NCBI GenBank assembly: GCA_022266195.1
Contig: WHVY01000001.1
Coordinates: forward strand, 8,556,001 to 8,620,000
Source of the DNA: Tetranychus cinnabarinus
Taxonomy: Eukaryota > Arthropoda > Arachnida > Trombidiformes > Tetranychidae
Direction of reading: 5' to 3'
DNA length: 64,000 bases
In this document: in pieces, positions 57,101-64,000 of the stretch
Layout: the number at the start of each line of letters is the position of its first letter
How positions within the stretch are numbered: the first letter of the stretch is position 1
Translations under genes and position numbers: made by a program
Notes under the pieces: model-generated
Seen by the model: only the letters and a program-made list of their open reading frames with translations
What the model was told of the DNA's origin: nothing
Databases searched by the model: none

Positions 57101-58977
57101 ATCAGATTGAATAAATAATGAATGATTCAATTTTTGTGAATTATTTCAATCATTGGATTTGTTTTTTCCATCCAAATCCGTCTGTAAACCCGTTCTTTTT
57201 ACTTGCTTTTTTCACTTTTTTCTTACAACAATAATACAATAAAACGAGAGACAATTTAAATTTCCATCGATATTATAAATTCATTGGAATAACTTTTTCT
57301 CTTTTTCCTTTTCTCCCATGCAAATTGTAATCTTGAATGCAAACCAATTTGCATTTGAATTTTCGTTTTTTCTTCTTTTTTCGTAACTTTCAACGAAAAA
57401 AAAAACTTCTGTAGATTATACATGCACAAGGCTTGCTTCTGGAGACAAGAAAAATCAGGCAAATATCCAGTTCCATTGAGATTTACCAATGAAAAAATAA
57501 TCTGAAAATGAAAAGAGCCGAAATGAACACTTGAAATTGAAGAGTTTTTTTTCGGTAAAGTCAATGTTCATTGATACAGGTAAAGATTTTTGGTCAAAAT
57601 GTAAAAGTGCATTTGAAATTGAATTTCATGGACAGAAAAAAGAATAAACTGAAAAGAATTTTCCTTTCATTTCAACCTTTTTTAGTAACATTTGTGAATC
57701 TTTTCCATGAACTATTCAATTTAACATCAATCACATTTAGCATGAAACATTGACAGAAGGTGAACATTAAAATTTAGGTTCAACTTTGATAATCACATTT
57801 AGAGTTTTTTGCTTCTTCTTTCATTACAATTCATTGAAGGATTTGCTTTTTTTCATTCAATTGTTTCAAGTTGACCATTATTCAGTCAACAATCATGAAA
57901 CTAATATGTTACGAGTAAACATTGAATATAAATTAGAGTGAAGAGATGATTAACTTTACATGTAAACAACAAATGGACAGCATTAATAATGTGTGTGTTC
58001 ATATATTGTTATCATTATTGTGAATGTTAATAACAATTGTTACAATTGAGTTGCAACCCGAAAAAAGGTAAACATTATTACTAATTCAATTGAAAAGATG
58101 ATGATAATTACAAAGCATTATCATAAAAGAGGTAAAACATGTTTACCTTTTCAACTTTTCCGTTTGTAATATTTTTTCTTATAACTTAATAGCAAGCAAA
58201 TTATGATTAATATTGCATTCATATAATCTAATATCATTCCTAATTCAGGGTAAACTTACATAATATTACAATAAAAACAACAACATTAACAGCAACATTT
58301 ATCTTGTTTTATTTGTTAACATTTAGAAATATTTTTATCCAAAATTTACTGTTCCATAACTTCTTGATTGCATTTGGTAAAAGTAGAACCAGGAAAATTA
58401 AAGTGGATTTAATCATTATTTTGTCGGTTGATTAGGTGAGGTTCAGTTTAACCTCAACCCAAAACTCTGTTACAATGTTTTAGTTTTGTTTCACATTTGG
58501 AACCAATTTCACTTTAAGTTGAGACTCGACAGCTTTTGGGTTTCCTTTTTGTTTTACTTTGACTTGAGAAAAGATCAAAAGTTGATCTTTCCGTTGATGC
58601 TTTTTGATTGAAACCAGGATACATGATGAATCTGTGTGTGAAGATGTAAAGGTTTTGTCAATATTGGAAGTCAATTTTGGGTTATGTTGGAAAATATTTT
58701 GCTCTCATTGATACATTTTCATCTCTTTTTGACTCTACAGGTTCAGTGTTTGAACTGAAAGGGGAAACTCAAAAACGTACTTTAAACTCACCTGATGCTC
58801 GATACATTTACCAACCCAATGGTCCACAATATCAGGTAATCATTGAGTAACTTTTCGATATTTTCATTTCAATCTAAATCTATTTGTTTTTTTTGTCCAC
58901 AGATAAACTGTAATATGCCTAAGGATCAAATGCTTCCCTTGTTACCTGGAGATGTTACTGAGGCAACATCAGTATAA
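6080..58977 (+). CDS. side-like: Sidestep (Side) family Ig-superfamily axon-guidance receptor/ligand, whole gene, 13 coding exons
   Basis: Single-pass cell-surface protein of 792 residues. Exons: 6080-6140, 10107-10430, 28657-28767, 29394-29597, 29683-29979, 30061-30351, 48693-48980, 52197-52499, 54633-54773, 54956-54986, 55141-55298, 58741-58835, 58903-58977. All introns are GT-AG and the frame is open throughout. Domains: signal peptide about 1-20; Ig1 21-128 (C37/C109, W52); Ig2 129-233 (C161/C213); Ig3 234-332 (C258/C311); Ig4 333-429 (C360/C410); Ig5 430-525 (C454/C505 plus an extra pair C434/C518); FN3 526-626; transmembrane helix about 637-659; cytoplasmic tail 660-792. Family hallmarks are LWYK...PIYSIDSR in Ig1, the VPPR start of Ig2, CKPGQ at the start of Ig5, and an FN3 with GPP...C and CLPGDNNGL. 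Drosophila Side proteins share five Ig plus one FN3 and bind Beat receptors in motor-axon guidance. Which paralog this is cannot be told by eye. Confidence 0.93.
6141..10106 (+). other. Intron 1 of the side-like gene (3966 bases)
   Basis: From GTATTT to TTTCAG. No coding sequence recognised. Contains a perfect 8-bp inverted repeat CACTCCCA/TGGGAGTG at 7487-7512 and a repeated ATCATGATT tract near 7310-7335. Confidence 0.85.
10107..10430 (+). CDS. side-like: side-like coding exon 2: Ig1 (V-type)
   Basis: Residues 21-128, a complete V-set Ig domain in one phase 1-1 exon. The B-strand Cys is in SISIAC and the C-strand Trp is in LWYK. The Side-type PIYSIDSR motif follows, and the F-strand Cys is in DEGEYRCRVDY. 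The acceptor is TTTCAG at 10106 and the donor GTAAGT at 10431. In the family this N-terminal domain carries the Beat contact, so it is the likely binding surface. It is isolated by introns of 4 kb and 18.2 kb. Confidence 0.93.
13479..13619. other. Short coding-like island, strand uncertain
   Basis: Less AT-rich than its surroundings and open on both strands. Minus: from after a TAG at 13622-13620 to TAA at 13481-13479, acidic (ELAELPSGFGSFDKSEAAAD, then GPDPVFDAGTATDELESDTA), with codons strongly of the GNT type. Plus: 13482 to a TGA near 13605, Ser/Ala-rich (VPASNTGSGPSAAASDLSKE). Acceptor-like AG sites precede both frames. It may be an exon of a nested gene or a transposon relic. I do not recognise either product. 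Confidence 0.3.
18186..18275 (+). repeat. Imperfect hairpin, about 90 bases
   Basis: CTTGAATCATGA (18197-18208) pairs perfectly with TCATGATTCAAG (18254-18265). TTAATTAATT then pairs with AATTAATTAA after a 7-base bulge on the 5' side. Outer bases 18186-18196 pair partly with 18266-18275. The loop is about 18 bases. It could be an intronic small-RNA precursor, but the large bulge argues for a palindromic repeat remnant. Confidence 0.4.
19978..20004 (+). mobile_element. Possible lone mariner-like terminal repeat
   Basis: TTAGGGTGTCAAATAAGTTT followed by TGCGGTT resembles the terminal inverted repeats of mariner transposons and is preceded by a TA dinucleotide, their target. I found no partner repeat and no transposase within about 1.4 kb downstream, so at best this is a decayed end. 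The resemblance is from memory of the family, not from a search. Confidence 0.3.
22600..22870 (+). repeat. Dispersed repeat family, copy 2
   Basis: ACCAATAGAAAGATAATCGA at 22651-22670 matches copy 3 directly. 22737-22790 (TGTCAATTAGAGGTCAAATA, then ACCTTGAATGACCTTGAG) matches the reverse complement of about 50515-50572. The two modules are thus in different relative orientations in the two copies, as expected of an element with inverted ends or of rearranged remnants. It lies inside the 18.2 kb intron between Ig1 and Ig2. Confidence 0.6.
28657..28767 (+). CDS. side-like: side-like coding exon 3: first half of Ig2
   Basis: Residues 129-165. Begins VPPRNMLIMDQDG after an acceptor at 28656 and holds the B-strand Cys in LALTCQ. 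The donor GTAAGT follows a Gly-Gly that is split across the junction. The intron inside Ig2 just after the B strand is the only domain interruption in the ectodomain. Phase 1 at both ends. Confidence 0.92.
28768..29393 (+). other. Intron 3 of the side-like gene (626 bases), inside Ig2
   Basis: GTAAGT to TTTCAG. Nothing recognisable inside. Confidence 0.9.
29394..29597 (+). CDS. side-like: side-like coding exon 4: second half of Ig2
   Basis: Residues 166-233. GRPLPQLSWWSNG gives the C-strand Trp and SLECKA the F-strand Cys (C213). There are potential N-glycosylation sites at NSS, NRS and NQT. The acceptor is TTTCAG at 29393 and the donor GTAAGA at 29598. Phase 1 at both ends. Confidence 0.92.
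29683..29979 (+). CDS. side-like: side-like coding exon 5: Ig3
   Basis: Residues 234-332. KPLDVRLVK leads in; ELECLTYGSKPEAQLTWWKG gives Cys and Trp, and DNGKYISCRAENP gives the second Cys. Ig3 is therefore complete in one phase 1-1 exon. It sits 85 bases after exon 4 and 81 bases before exon 6, a compact cluster quite unlike the long introns elsewhere in the gene. Confidence 0.94.
30061..30351 (+). CDS. side-like: side-like coding exon 6: Ig4 (I-set)
   Basis: Residues 333-429. YLPQLTINLGANI leads in; VFLECSVKSNPPVDEIIW gives Cys and Trp, and YYRCIARNAQGQ gives the second Cys and the typical I-set G strand. The acceptor is AACAG at 30060 and the donor GTAAGT at 30352. Phase 1 at both ends. 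An 18.3 kb intron follows. Confidence 0.94.
37313..37327 (+). repeat. (AG)n microsatellite
   Basis: Short AG run inside the Ig4-Ig5 intron. A similar run lies near 397-411. Confidence 0.85.
38583..38960 (+). repeat. Tandem duplication, two copies with a period of about 203 bases
   Basis: 38583-38764 and 38786-38960 share AGTCTCAAGCATTGAGG at the left, TCTAGACTTA and CCAGGCAAGACAC in the middle, CCAGACATCTTAGCTCAACC further on, and GCCTCTAACC at the right end. Small indels and scattered substitutions separate the copies. The stretch is visibly less AT-rich than the flanking intron and has no long reading frame, which suits a non-autonomous mobile element or satellite-like unit. Confidence 0.85.
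42051..42071 (+). repeat. (ATC)n microsatellite
   Basis: Seven uninterrupted ATC units inside the Ig4-Ig5 intron. Confidence 0.9.
44998..45140 (+). mobile_element. Possible tRNA-derived SINE fragment
   Basis: TTAGCTCAGTGGTTAAAGAG at 44999-45018 fits the pol III A box (TAGCTCAGTGG core) and resembles the D arm of a tRNA. A weak B-box-like GATTGATCA/GATCAAAAG follows about 30 bases later. No tRNA cloverleaf can be closed, so it is not a tRNA gene. The stretch up to about 45140 is less AT-rich than its neighbours. Confidence 0.33.
48693..48980 (+). CDS. side-like: side-like coding exon 7: Ig5
   Basis: Residues 430-525. Starts SPICKPGQ, a strong mark of the fifth Ig domain in this family. VTCDMDADPSDLSFKW gives Cys and Trp, and GLLLCYAENEIG gives the second Cys. 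The extra Cys 434 and 518 at the two ends of the domain probably pair. The acceptor is TTCCAG at 48692 and the donor GTAAAG at 48981. Phase 1 at both ends. Confidence 0.93.
48981..52196 (+). other. Intron 7 of the side-like gene (3216 bases)
   Basis: GTAAAG to ATCAG, between Ig5 and FN3. Carries dispersed repeat copy 3 at 50515-50705; otherwise featureless. Confidence 0.85.
50515..50705 (+). repeat. Dispersed repeat family, copy 3
   Basis: Contains the inverted module at 50515-50572 and the direct module at 50620-50705 that also occurs at 4416-4500. Located in the intron between the Ig5 and FN3 exons. No reading frame. Confidence 0.6.
52197..52499 (+). CDS. side-like: side-like coding exon 8: fibronectin type III domain
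   Basis: Residues 526-626. GPPDKVSNC opens the domain. LFIECLPGDNNGLTQSFHAEVF and the TYIFHIYASNAKGRS G-strand region follow the Side-type FN3 pattern, including a probable C534-C547 disulfide. The exon is phase 1-1. It continues GEPEKQMSQ as a short stalk before the membrane helix. Confidence 0.93.
52500..54632 (+). other. Intron 8 of the side-like gene (2133 bases)
   Basis: GTAAGA to CACAG. A long minus-strand open frame at 53334-53891 is low-complexity and not supported as a gene. Confidence 0.85.
54633..54773 (+). CDS. side-like: side-like coding exon 9: transmembrane helix and stop-transfer
   Basis: Residues 627-673. The hydrophobic run is about 23 residues (637-659, starting IFVSLIGFVAILVIIS), followed at once by RKRSHRR, a positive stop-transfer cluster that places the C terminus in the cytoplasm. 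The acceptor is CCACAG at 54632 and the donor GTAAGA at 54774. Phase 1 at both ends. Confidence 0.92.
54956..54986 (+). CDS. side-like: side-like coding exon 10: 31-base microexon of the cytoplasmic tail
   Basis: Encodes V-E-V-S-V-N-S-D-H-S and two bases of the next codon. The acceptor is GACAG at 54955 and the donor GTAAGT at 54987. It shifts intron phase from 1 to 2 and so must be used together with exon 11. Supported by good sites at both ends and by exact phase fit on both sides. Confidence 0.72.
55141..55298 (+). CDS. side-like: side-like coding exon 11: cytoplasmic tail
   Basis: Residues about 684-736, 158 bases, entering in phase 2 and leaving in phase 1. The acceptor follows a long pyrimidine tract ending CGAG at 55140 and the donor is GTAAGT at 55299. 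Contains NISPGNKPLNGSETRK and ends near ALDIE. I do not recognise a domain. A rival acceptor at 55160 (AAAG) would run into a stop before the donor and was rejected. Confidence 0.7.
55299..58740 (+). other. Intron 11 of the side-like gene (3442 bases)
   Basis: GTAAGT to TACAG, within the cytoplasmic tail. No further exon was found that fits the phases, but a small tail exon could be missed. Confidence 0.75.
58741..58835 (+). CDS. side-like: side-like coding exon 12: cytoplasmic tail
   Basis: Residues about 737-768. Starts (C)SVFELKGE and ends DARYIYQPNGPQYQ, with three tyrosines that could be signalling sites. Only one of the three possible entry phases is open, and it matches the phase in which exon 11 leaves. 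Exits in phase 0 at GTAATC (58836). Confidence 0.85.
58903..58977 (+). CDS. side-like: side-like coding exon 13: C terminus and stop
   Basis: Encodes the last 24 residues, beginning INCNMPKDQMLPLLPG and ending A-T-S-V before TAA at 58975-58977. The last three residues T-S-V fit the class I PDZ-ligand rule (S/T-x-V at the C terminus). The preceding intron is only 67 bases, with acceptor CCACAG at 58902. Confidence 0.88.
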   Translation: MNCNMPKDQMLPLLPGDVTEATSV

Positions 58978-59740
58978 AACAAAAATATTCATATTTTTAT
59001 TTAAAAGGAGCAAAATTTACTTGAAACACTTTTCTCCAAACAAAAAAGGTTTTCTCTTTTTTGGGTTATTTTACGAAAGAGGCAAACATTTGAAAATGTT
59101 GTTCACAGGTAAACATGATCAACTCCAAGGAATGATGAAATAATATGAAAATGATTTTTCATTCGATAACCATGAATAACAATAACAAGAAAACATGGTG
59201 AAATTGCTAAACAAAAGTGAAAAAAGGTTGATTGCGAGGAGAAAACTTGAAAAGCCTGAGGGAATTCAGGGAAGAAGAAAAAAAACAGTTTTGGATCAAG
59301 AAAAAGATGAATGATTATGATTAGCTGTTTACAGAAATAATAATCAATTCAACTCGACTCTTCATCTTTCAACAATCAACAGTAATTGGAAATTTTCAAC
59401 CCAAATAACAAAAAATCCTAGTCAGACCAAATTTTCGAGTCTAAATTGTTCACTTTTTGTTAACATTGGTAACTTGATAAATGTCCAGTTATGAATCCTT
59501 TTTATGGTCAAAATTTTGTTGAATATTCCTTTGGCTAAATTGCTGTTCATCCATTGAAATCAAGTTCATGTCATTTGCCTTGTTCAACTGTTTTCCCTTT
59601 TGTTTGGTCAACATTTCCATTGTTGCTCTCTTTTAATGGTCATAATTTGGAATCCATTTCTTGGCCTCTTCTTCCTTCGGCACCAGTTAATTGCTATCTG
59701 TGATAATAAATAAATAAATTACAATTATAATTATGTATTT
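58978..59740 (+). terminator. Probable 3' UTR and poly(A) signal cluster of the side-like gene
   Basis: After the stop codon no AATAAA is seen until three overlapping copies at 59705-59718. The transcript probably ends shortly after, giving a 3' UTR of roughly 0.75 kb. No coding potential is recognisable in the stretch. Confidence 0.5.
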
Positions 59741-62700
59741 ACGTTTAAACAAAAGGTTTTACTTTATTAAACTTCAATACAAATGAACAAACCTTTATGT
59801 TATTGTCATTAGTATTAATACGTTTTGTTTTATCCTTTGTTTTAAATCATCTTTTCTTGTTTTTTGTCAATTTTATACACCATTATAAATCTGTAGTTCA
59901 TTCATTGTAATTTGCTAATCAGTGTTTAATACATTGGTATAAATATAAATATATATATTTGGTTATTTAAAACAATTGATTGTTATGGACCTAACTGTAT
60001 TAAATGGTTTCAGTTTTTATCTTGCGTTTGTCAGCTGATTTCTTGGGCGCCATCTGCGGTAATTTCAATCAATCACTTTAATAGTTGATATTATTTTCAG
60101 CATCTATTAACTAATTGGAACATACCTTTAATTGAACCTAATTGTGCCTTTAAGCTGGTAGCCAACAGAGTAATTTCATTATTGTATGAAATGTAATATT
60201 TACATTAAACGAGTCAATCATTTGCTTTCTCTCAATCCATTCATTTGATGTTAGGCCTTTTCTCAATGAATCGTCCAAAAATTGTCTTTGATTGCTTTAA
60301 ATTGTCCAACATTATTCCGCTGTTAATGTTGCTCATTAATGGCAATTCATCCTAGTTTTATCAACTTTTGTCATTATATTTATACAATAATTCCCTAATG
60401 ACAATTGGTAAAGTTTTTGCTGGTGAAAAAGGCAATTGAAAAGTAAATGAAAGTCTTGATTCCATTAGAGGTGAAATTATTCCTGAAACTGGTTTATCTC
60501 TTGTCAAGGGTGGATTGATTGATGACTATTGTGATTAGAAGATGATCAAAATATTGAGAATGATGAGGATTGAAGATTTTCAAGAAGCAGCTACTCAGTG
60601 AAGAAGATTATCTTTCATTTTATTCCTTTTAATAAATGATGTGCAAAATTGTTCAGTCTTATTAACATAATTGTAATCCAGTGAAAAAGAGTCAGGATGA
60701 CAATTCGTAGCATATGAAGATTATCGAGGATATAAAGTGGGTAAAGTTGAGTTTTTCATCATCTTTTCAATCAAAAATAATGCAAGTCTTTTGGGTAAGA
60801 TTCGGGAATTAAACTGCAGAATGTGATTTCCATATTCGCCTTTTCCAAGCTAATTGTACCATTACTTTACAGTCTGATCAACCAATTTCCCATCGACTAA
60901 TCGACATAATTTCAATGGCCAATGGATCCTAAGATTGGTTAAACCGGTCAATTGATGGTTTCATCGAAAGAGTTGCAGCACATTTTCAGGTGACTTTTGA
61001 TTGATCAAAGTGAATCAGGTAGGAATTGGAAATACCAAGGAATAGATGATTACGTATTCATATTATCATCAGTATCATCAATCAATGAAGTTTTTCAAGG
61101 ATAAGCAGGAGAAATTGCTAGAGATAAATCATCATCTTCATCAATCGTCATCGCCAAGTTTACTTTAATTTTCAGTGACAATTAATGAATTTCCAGGAAT
61201 CCAGTTGTATAAGTAAACAAAGAAACTGGAAAATAGAGAAAAGATATTCATTAGTAAATCATCAAAATGTGATTGTAAACCATAACCATTGTAACATTAT
61301 TACGATAGTTGGGATGAAATTAATTTTTAGGGTTATTTCATCATTTAGAAGACTAAATTTGTAATTGTAAGATACATTACTGGATACTTGCTTGGTTGAC
61401 ATGCAACTGGCAATAAGATGGATTCAACTAAATGATTACATTAATGACAATAAACACATTAAAAAAATGTTTAATACTTCTATTCTTGTAAATGTATGAT
61501 GTTGTACATCTTTTACAGGTTATCAACCTGTTTAAAGTTAATCTATCTAAATGAAATTAAGCTAATTGTGGTTAAATAATGATATCATCTCAACTCTCCT
61601 ATTTAGTTCAATGTTAAAATCATGTGCAAGAAAAAGTTTTGGGTTCAACAGTTGAGCACCAGAAATGAAACCTGGTTACCCTTTTTTACTCTAAAACATT
61701 GTTTAAGGTAGACATGATGGTTGCATCATTGAACCAGGAATTACAGTTATTATCACTCTAATTAACTATTCAAATTAATCAACCTAAGGTCAAAGGGGAT
61801 GAAGGTTAAGTTGACAGTCTTGAAGGTAAATCCATTTCCTTTTGAAAATATCTAGATGATTCTTTATTTTTTTTGAATACATGGTAAAGCTAAAAGTAAA
61901 AAGATACTTACTTTGAACAGTTTATTTCCGTAATCAATTTATCATGTCAGTTGAGATTTATGATGAGTTACAAAGGAAAAGGGTAATCAAACTTTACTTT
62001 AGTATCGAGAAAAGATGATGATGATAATGTGTTGAAGAGGAATAAATGATGATAATAATGATACATCAATAATACATAAAGTACAATATTAACTTTGCTA
62101 GGGCAAGAAACTCCTTTGAGGCAATCATCATTTCTTTCATTCTTGTACTTCATCTCAAGTATTACCTTACCCAATCCATCAACAATGTTGTTTAACACAT
62201 TTACTTATTGACACAATTTTAATAGAATAGTAAATCACAAAAATAAAAAATCATTAACAGCTGAGAAAATTGTTTAATTTCAAATCAATTTTACTTTTGA
62301 GTTTCCATTTTACGCCGCGAGGCTGATTACATAGCAAAAACTGGTAATCACATGATTAACACATGGACTGATTGGGTTAAGCCAAAGAGCATAACCAAAA
62401 ACTGGTTATCTCTTGATTAATTATGCATTTTAATTAATTTACTTGTGAATAATTTATTTCAAGATGTTCATCAACAATTTTCAACTAGCTGTTTAAATTA
62501 GTGTTAATCTAACTTAATTAAAATAACTTATTGTTTTGTTGGGTTTACAATTTTCTCGATTAAACACTTACAGTAATACGATTCTTTCAGAACATTTGTA
62601 TCCCATGTTTTTGGGTAACATTTTTTTGACCATCTTTTTAATTGGTTAAATTGTCGTTAATTAAGTGAAACATCTTGACTTGTGGAAAGAATTTTCCTTG

Positions 62701-63240
62701 GAATGATATGATACATGGTATGACATCAGCGAAACATTATTTCATTTCAATGGAATAATAATAATGTCCATCAAAAAAGGTAAGAAACAAACATTTAGGT
62801 CAAAATAATTAGACTATAAGGCGAGAGGGTTAACGTTCACGTTTTCATCTTTTACAGACGCAAATCAATGGACTGAAAATACAATCTAAAGTTGGTAAAT
62901 TGTTAATTGTTGCAATGTTTTTTTTGTTATCGTTAAAGAAATGAATACCAAAGTTGTGGAAAAGAAAGATGAATGTCCAGATATCCTTGTGGAACTGGTT
63001 CTTTTGGTTATCATCCTAAAAATCATTTATCGGTACCTAAGAATAGCTCACTATTTACCTCTCACCATCATCATCCGTAGTCTTATTAACATGGCATAAT
63101 TAACGTAATCATCATCAAATGTCCATCCTCTTTGGGTTGATCGTAAATTTTCCCGGCTTTTTTGGTCTTTCACTTCATCATCGTTGTTTGTCTGCCGAGT
63201 AACTCTTCCATCATGAAAAGTTTATCCAGAATTTAACTTA
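59741..63240. other. Intergenic region between the side-like gene and the next gene
   Basis: AT-rich, no supported coding sequence on either strand. Holds the 60-base-period repeat at 62330. Confidence 0.6.
62330..62422 (+). repeat. Two imperfect direct repeats with a 60-base period
   Basis: CATAGCAAAAACTGGTAATC at 62330 and CATAACCAAAAACTGGTTAT at 62390 begin similar stretches of about 30 bases, both running on into TGATTAA. Intergenic, upstream of the second gene's promoter. Confidence 0.6.
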
Positions 63241-63277
63241 TATAAAAAGGTTTACCACTTTTTACAAACCATCATTC
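63241..63277 (+). promoter_or_regulatory. TATA box and initiator-like site of the downstream gene
   Basis: TATAAAAA at 63241-63248 is followed by TCATTC at 63272-63277, close to the arthropod initiator pattern. The spacing of about 31-33 bases is what a TATA promoter needs. It lies about 110 bases ahead of the signal-peptide start codon at 63384, with a short uORF from the ATG at 63298 between them. Function is inferred from motif and spacing. Confidence 0.55.
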
Positions 63278-63383
63278 AACCTTCAACCAGATTGACTATG
63301 ATATCTCTTCCAATTGTGTAATATCCACTGCTATTTTTAATTTACAATTTATTAATTTGTTTGCACCTACAGTTGATTCGACC

Positions 63384-63456
63384 ATGTTCATCACTCACTG
63401 TTTATTGACCATTTCAATCCTGGTTTTACCCACAATTCACGGATTAAGATTCCAAT
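63384..63456 (+). CDS. First coding exon (signal peptide) of a second secreted or membrane protein gene, partial
   Basis: Encodes M-F-I-T-H-C-L-L-T-I-S-I-L-V-L-P-T-I-H-G-L-R-F-Q plus one base, then a consensus GTAAGT donor at 63457. It has a strong hydrophobic core with a plausible cleavage after HG. The phase-1 exit is typical of signal exons that precede Ig-type domains, as in the side-like gene just upstream. A possible UTR acceptor (TACAG) ends at 63372. The rest lies beyond the window, so the family is unknown. Another Ig-superfamily gene is a guess from the phase and position only. Confidence 0.62.
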
Positions 63457-64000
63457 GTAAGTAGACCTTTATTTTGTGTCCAATCCCATCATTTTCTGTT
63501 CATTTTTCACTTGGTGTCAAGTTTTCTGAGTTAATCAGTTTCCAAAAGATAATTTCTATAGATTGTCAGTTAATTGCCAGCTGTTAGATTTTCACCACTC
63601 GATACTGTGTTATATTGAAATGTGAAACTCGAGTTGTACATTTTTACTAATTGGACAAAAACTGGTGCTTAGTTAATGGTGCATTTTGGATATGAGTTAA
63701 TGTTAGATATTGATGATAGTTATAATGATTTCAATAATGATGATCATGGTTATGATTATTCTTGTATGATGTAAATAATAAGAGGCCATTTCAAGTATTA
63801 TCATGATTATTACCATTATTATTTAACCAATGAAGTTAAAAGGAAAAGAGCAAACTGTAAAGGTGATGTTAGGTAAGGAAATCCGGAGGAAATGATGAAA
63901 TGGTAAACAGTTTAATAATGAAGACGCTTTTCATCTTCTCCTCTATTCATCATCACAATTATAATTAAACTGTGCTATCTTGTTTAGATTAAGTTAAAGG
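63457..64000 (+). other. Start of intron 1 of the second gene, runs off the window
   Basis: Begins GTAAGT. No acceptor followed by an Ig-like or other coding segment is recognisable before the window ends. Confidence 0.5.

Overview
The window reads as arthropod nuclear DNA. It is strongly AT-rich, genes are split by GT-AG introns from 67 bases to over 18 kb, and the dominant gene belongs to the Sidestep (Side) family, which is known from arthropods. A 28S rRNA fragment near the left end is clearly divergent from the usual arthropod sequence. That suggests a lineage with fast-evolving rRNA such as an acariform mite, but this part is inference. There is no bacterial or phage content, no CRISPR array and no operon.

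Layout. 1-3329 has no gene I can support. 3330-5000 is an island of repeated DNA: a 28S rRNA 3'-end fragment flanked by two inverted copies of the start of an unknown reading frame, followed by a dispersed repeat. 6080-58977 (+) is one complete gene of 13 coding exons, 2379 coding bases and 792 residues. It encodes a signal peptide, five Ig domains, one FN3 domain, one transmembrane helix and a tail of about 130 residues. All splice phases were checked by hand and join without a stop. The gene fills most of the window because of two introns of about 18.2-18.3 kb and several of 2-4 kb. 59700-63240 is intergenic. A TATA box with an initiator-like site near 63241-63277 and a signal-peptide exon at 63384-63456 (+) mark the start of a second secreted or membrane protein gene that runs off the right edge.

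The Sidestep-like protein is expected to be a cell-surface ligand that guides axons by binding Beaten-path family Ig receptors. Its tail ends in a class I PDZ-ligand-like T-S-V, and two tail exons (31 and 158 bases) together form a 63-codon cassette that could be skipped in frame.

The long introns carry degraded mobile DNA: a dispersed repeat family, a possible lone mariner-like end, a 203-bp-period duplication, a pol III/SINE-like stretch, and one short coding-like island. I see no new biological system. The points most worth following are the skippable tail cassette, the overlapping uORF at the start codon, and the rRNA/inverted-repeat chimera.
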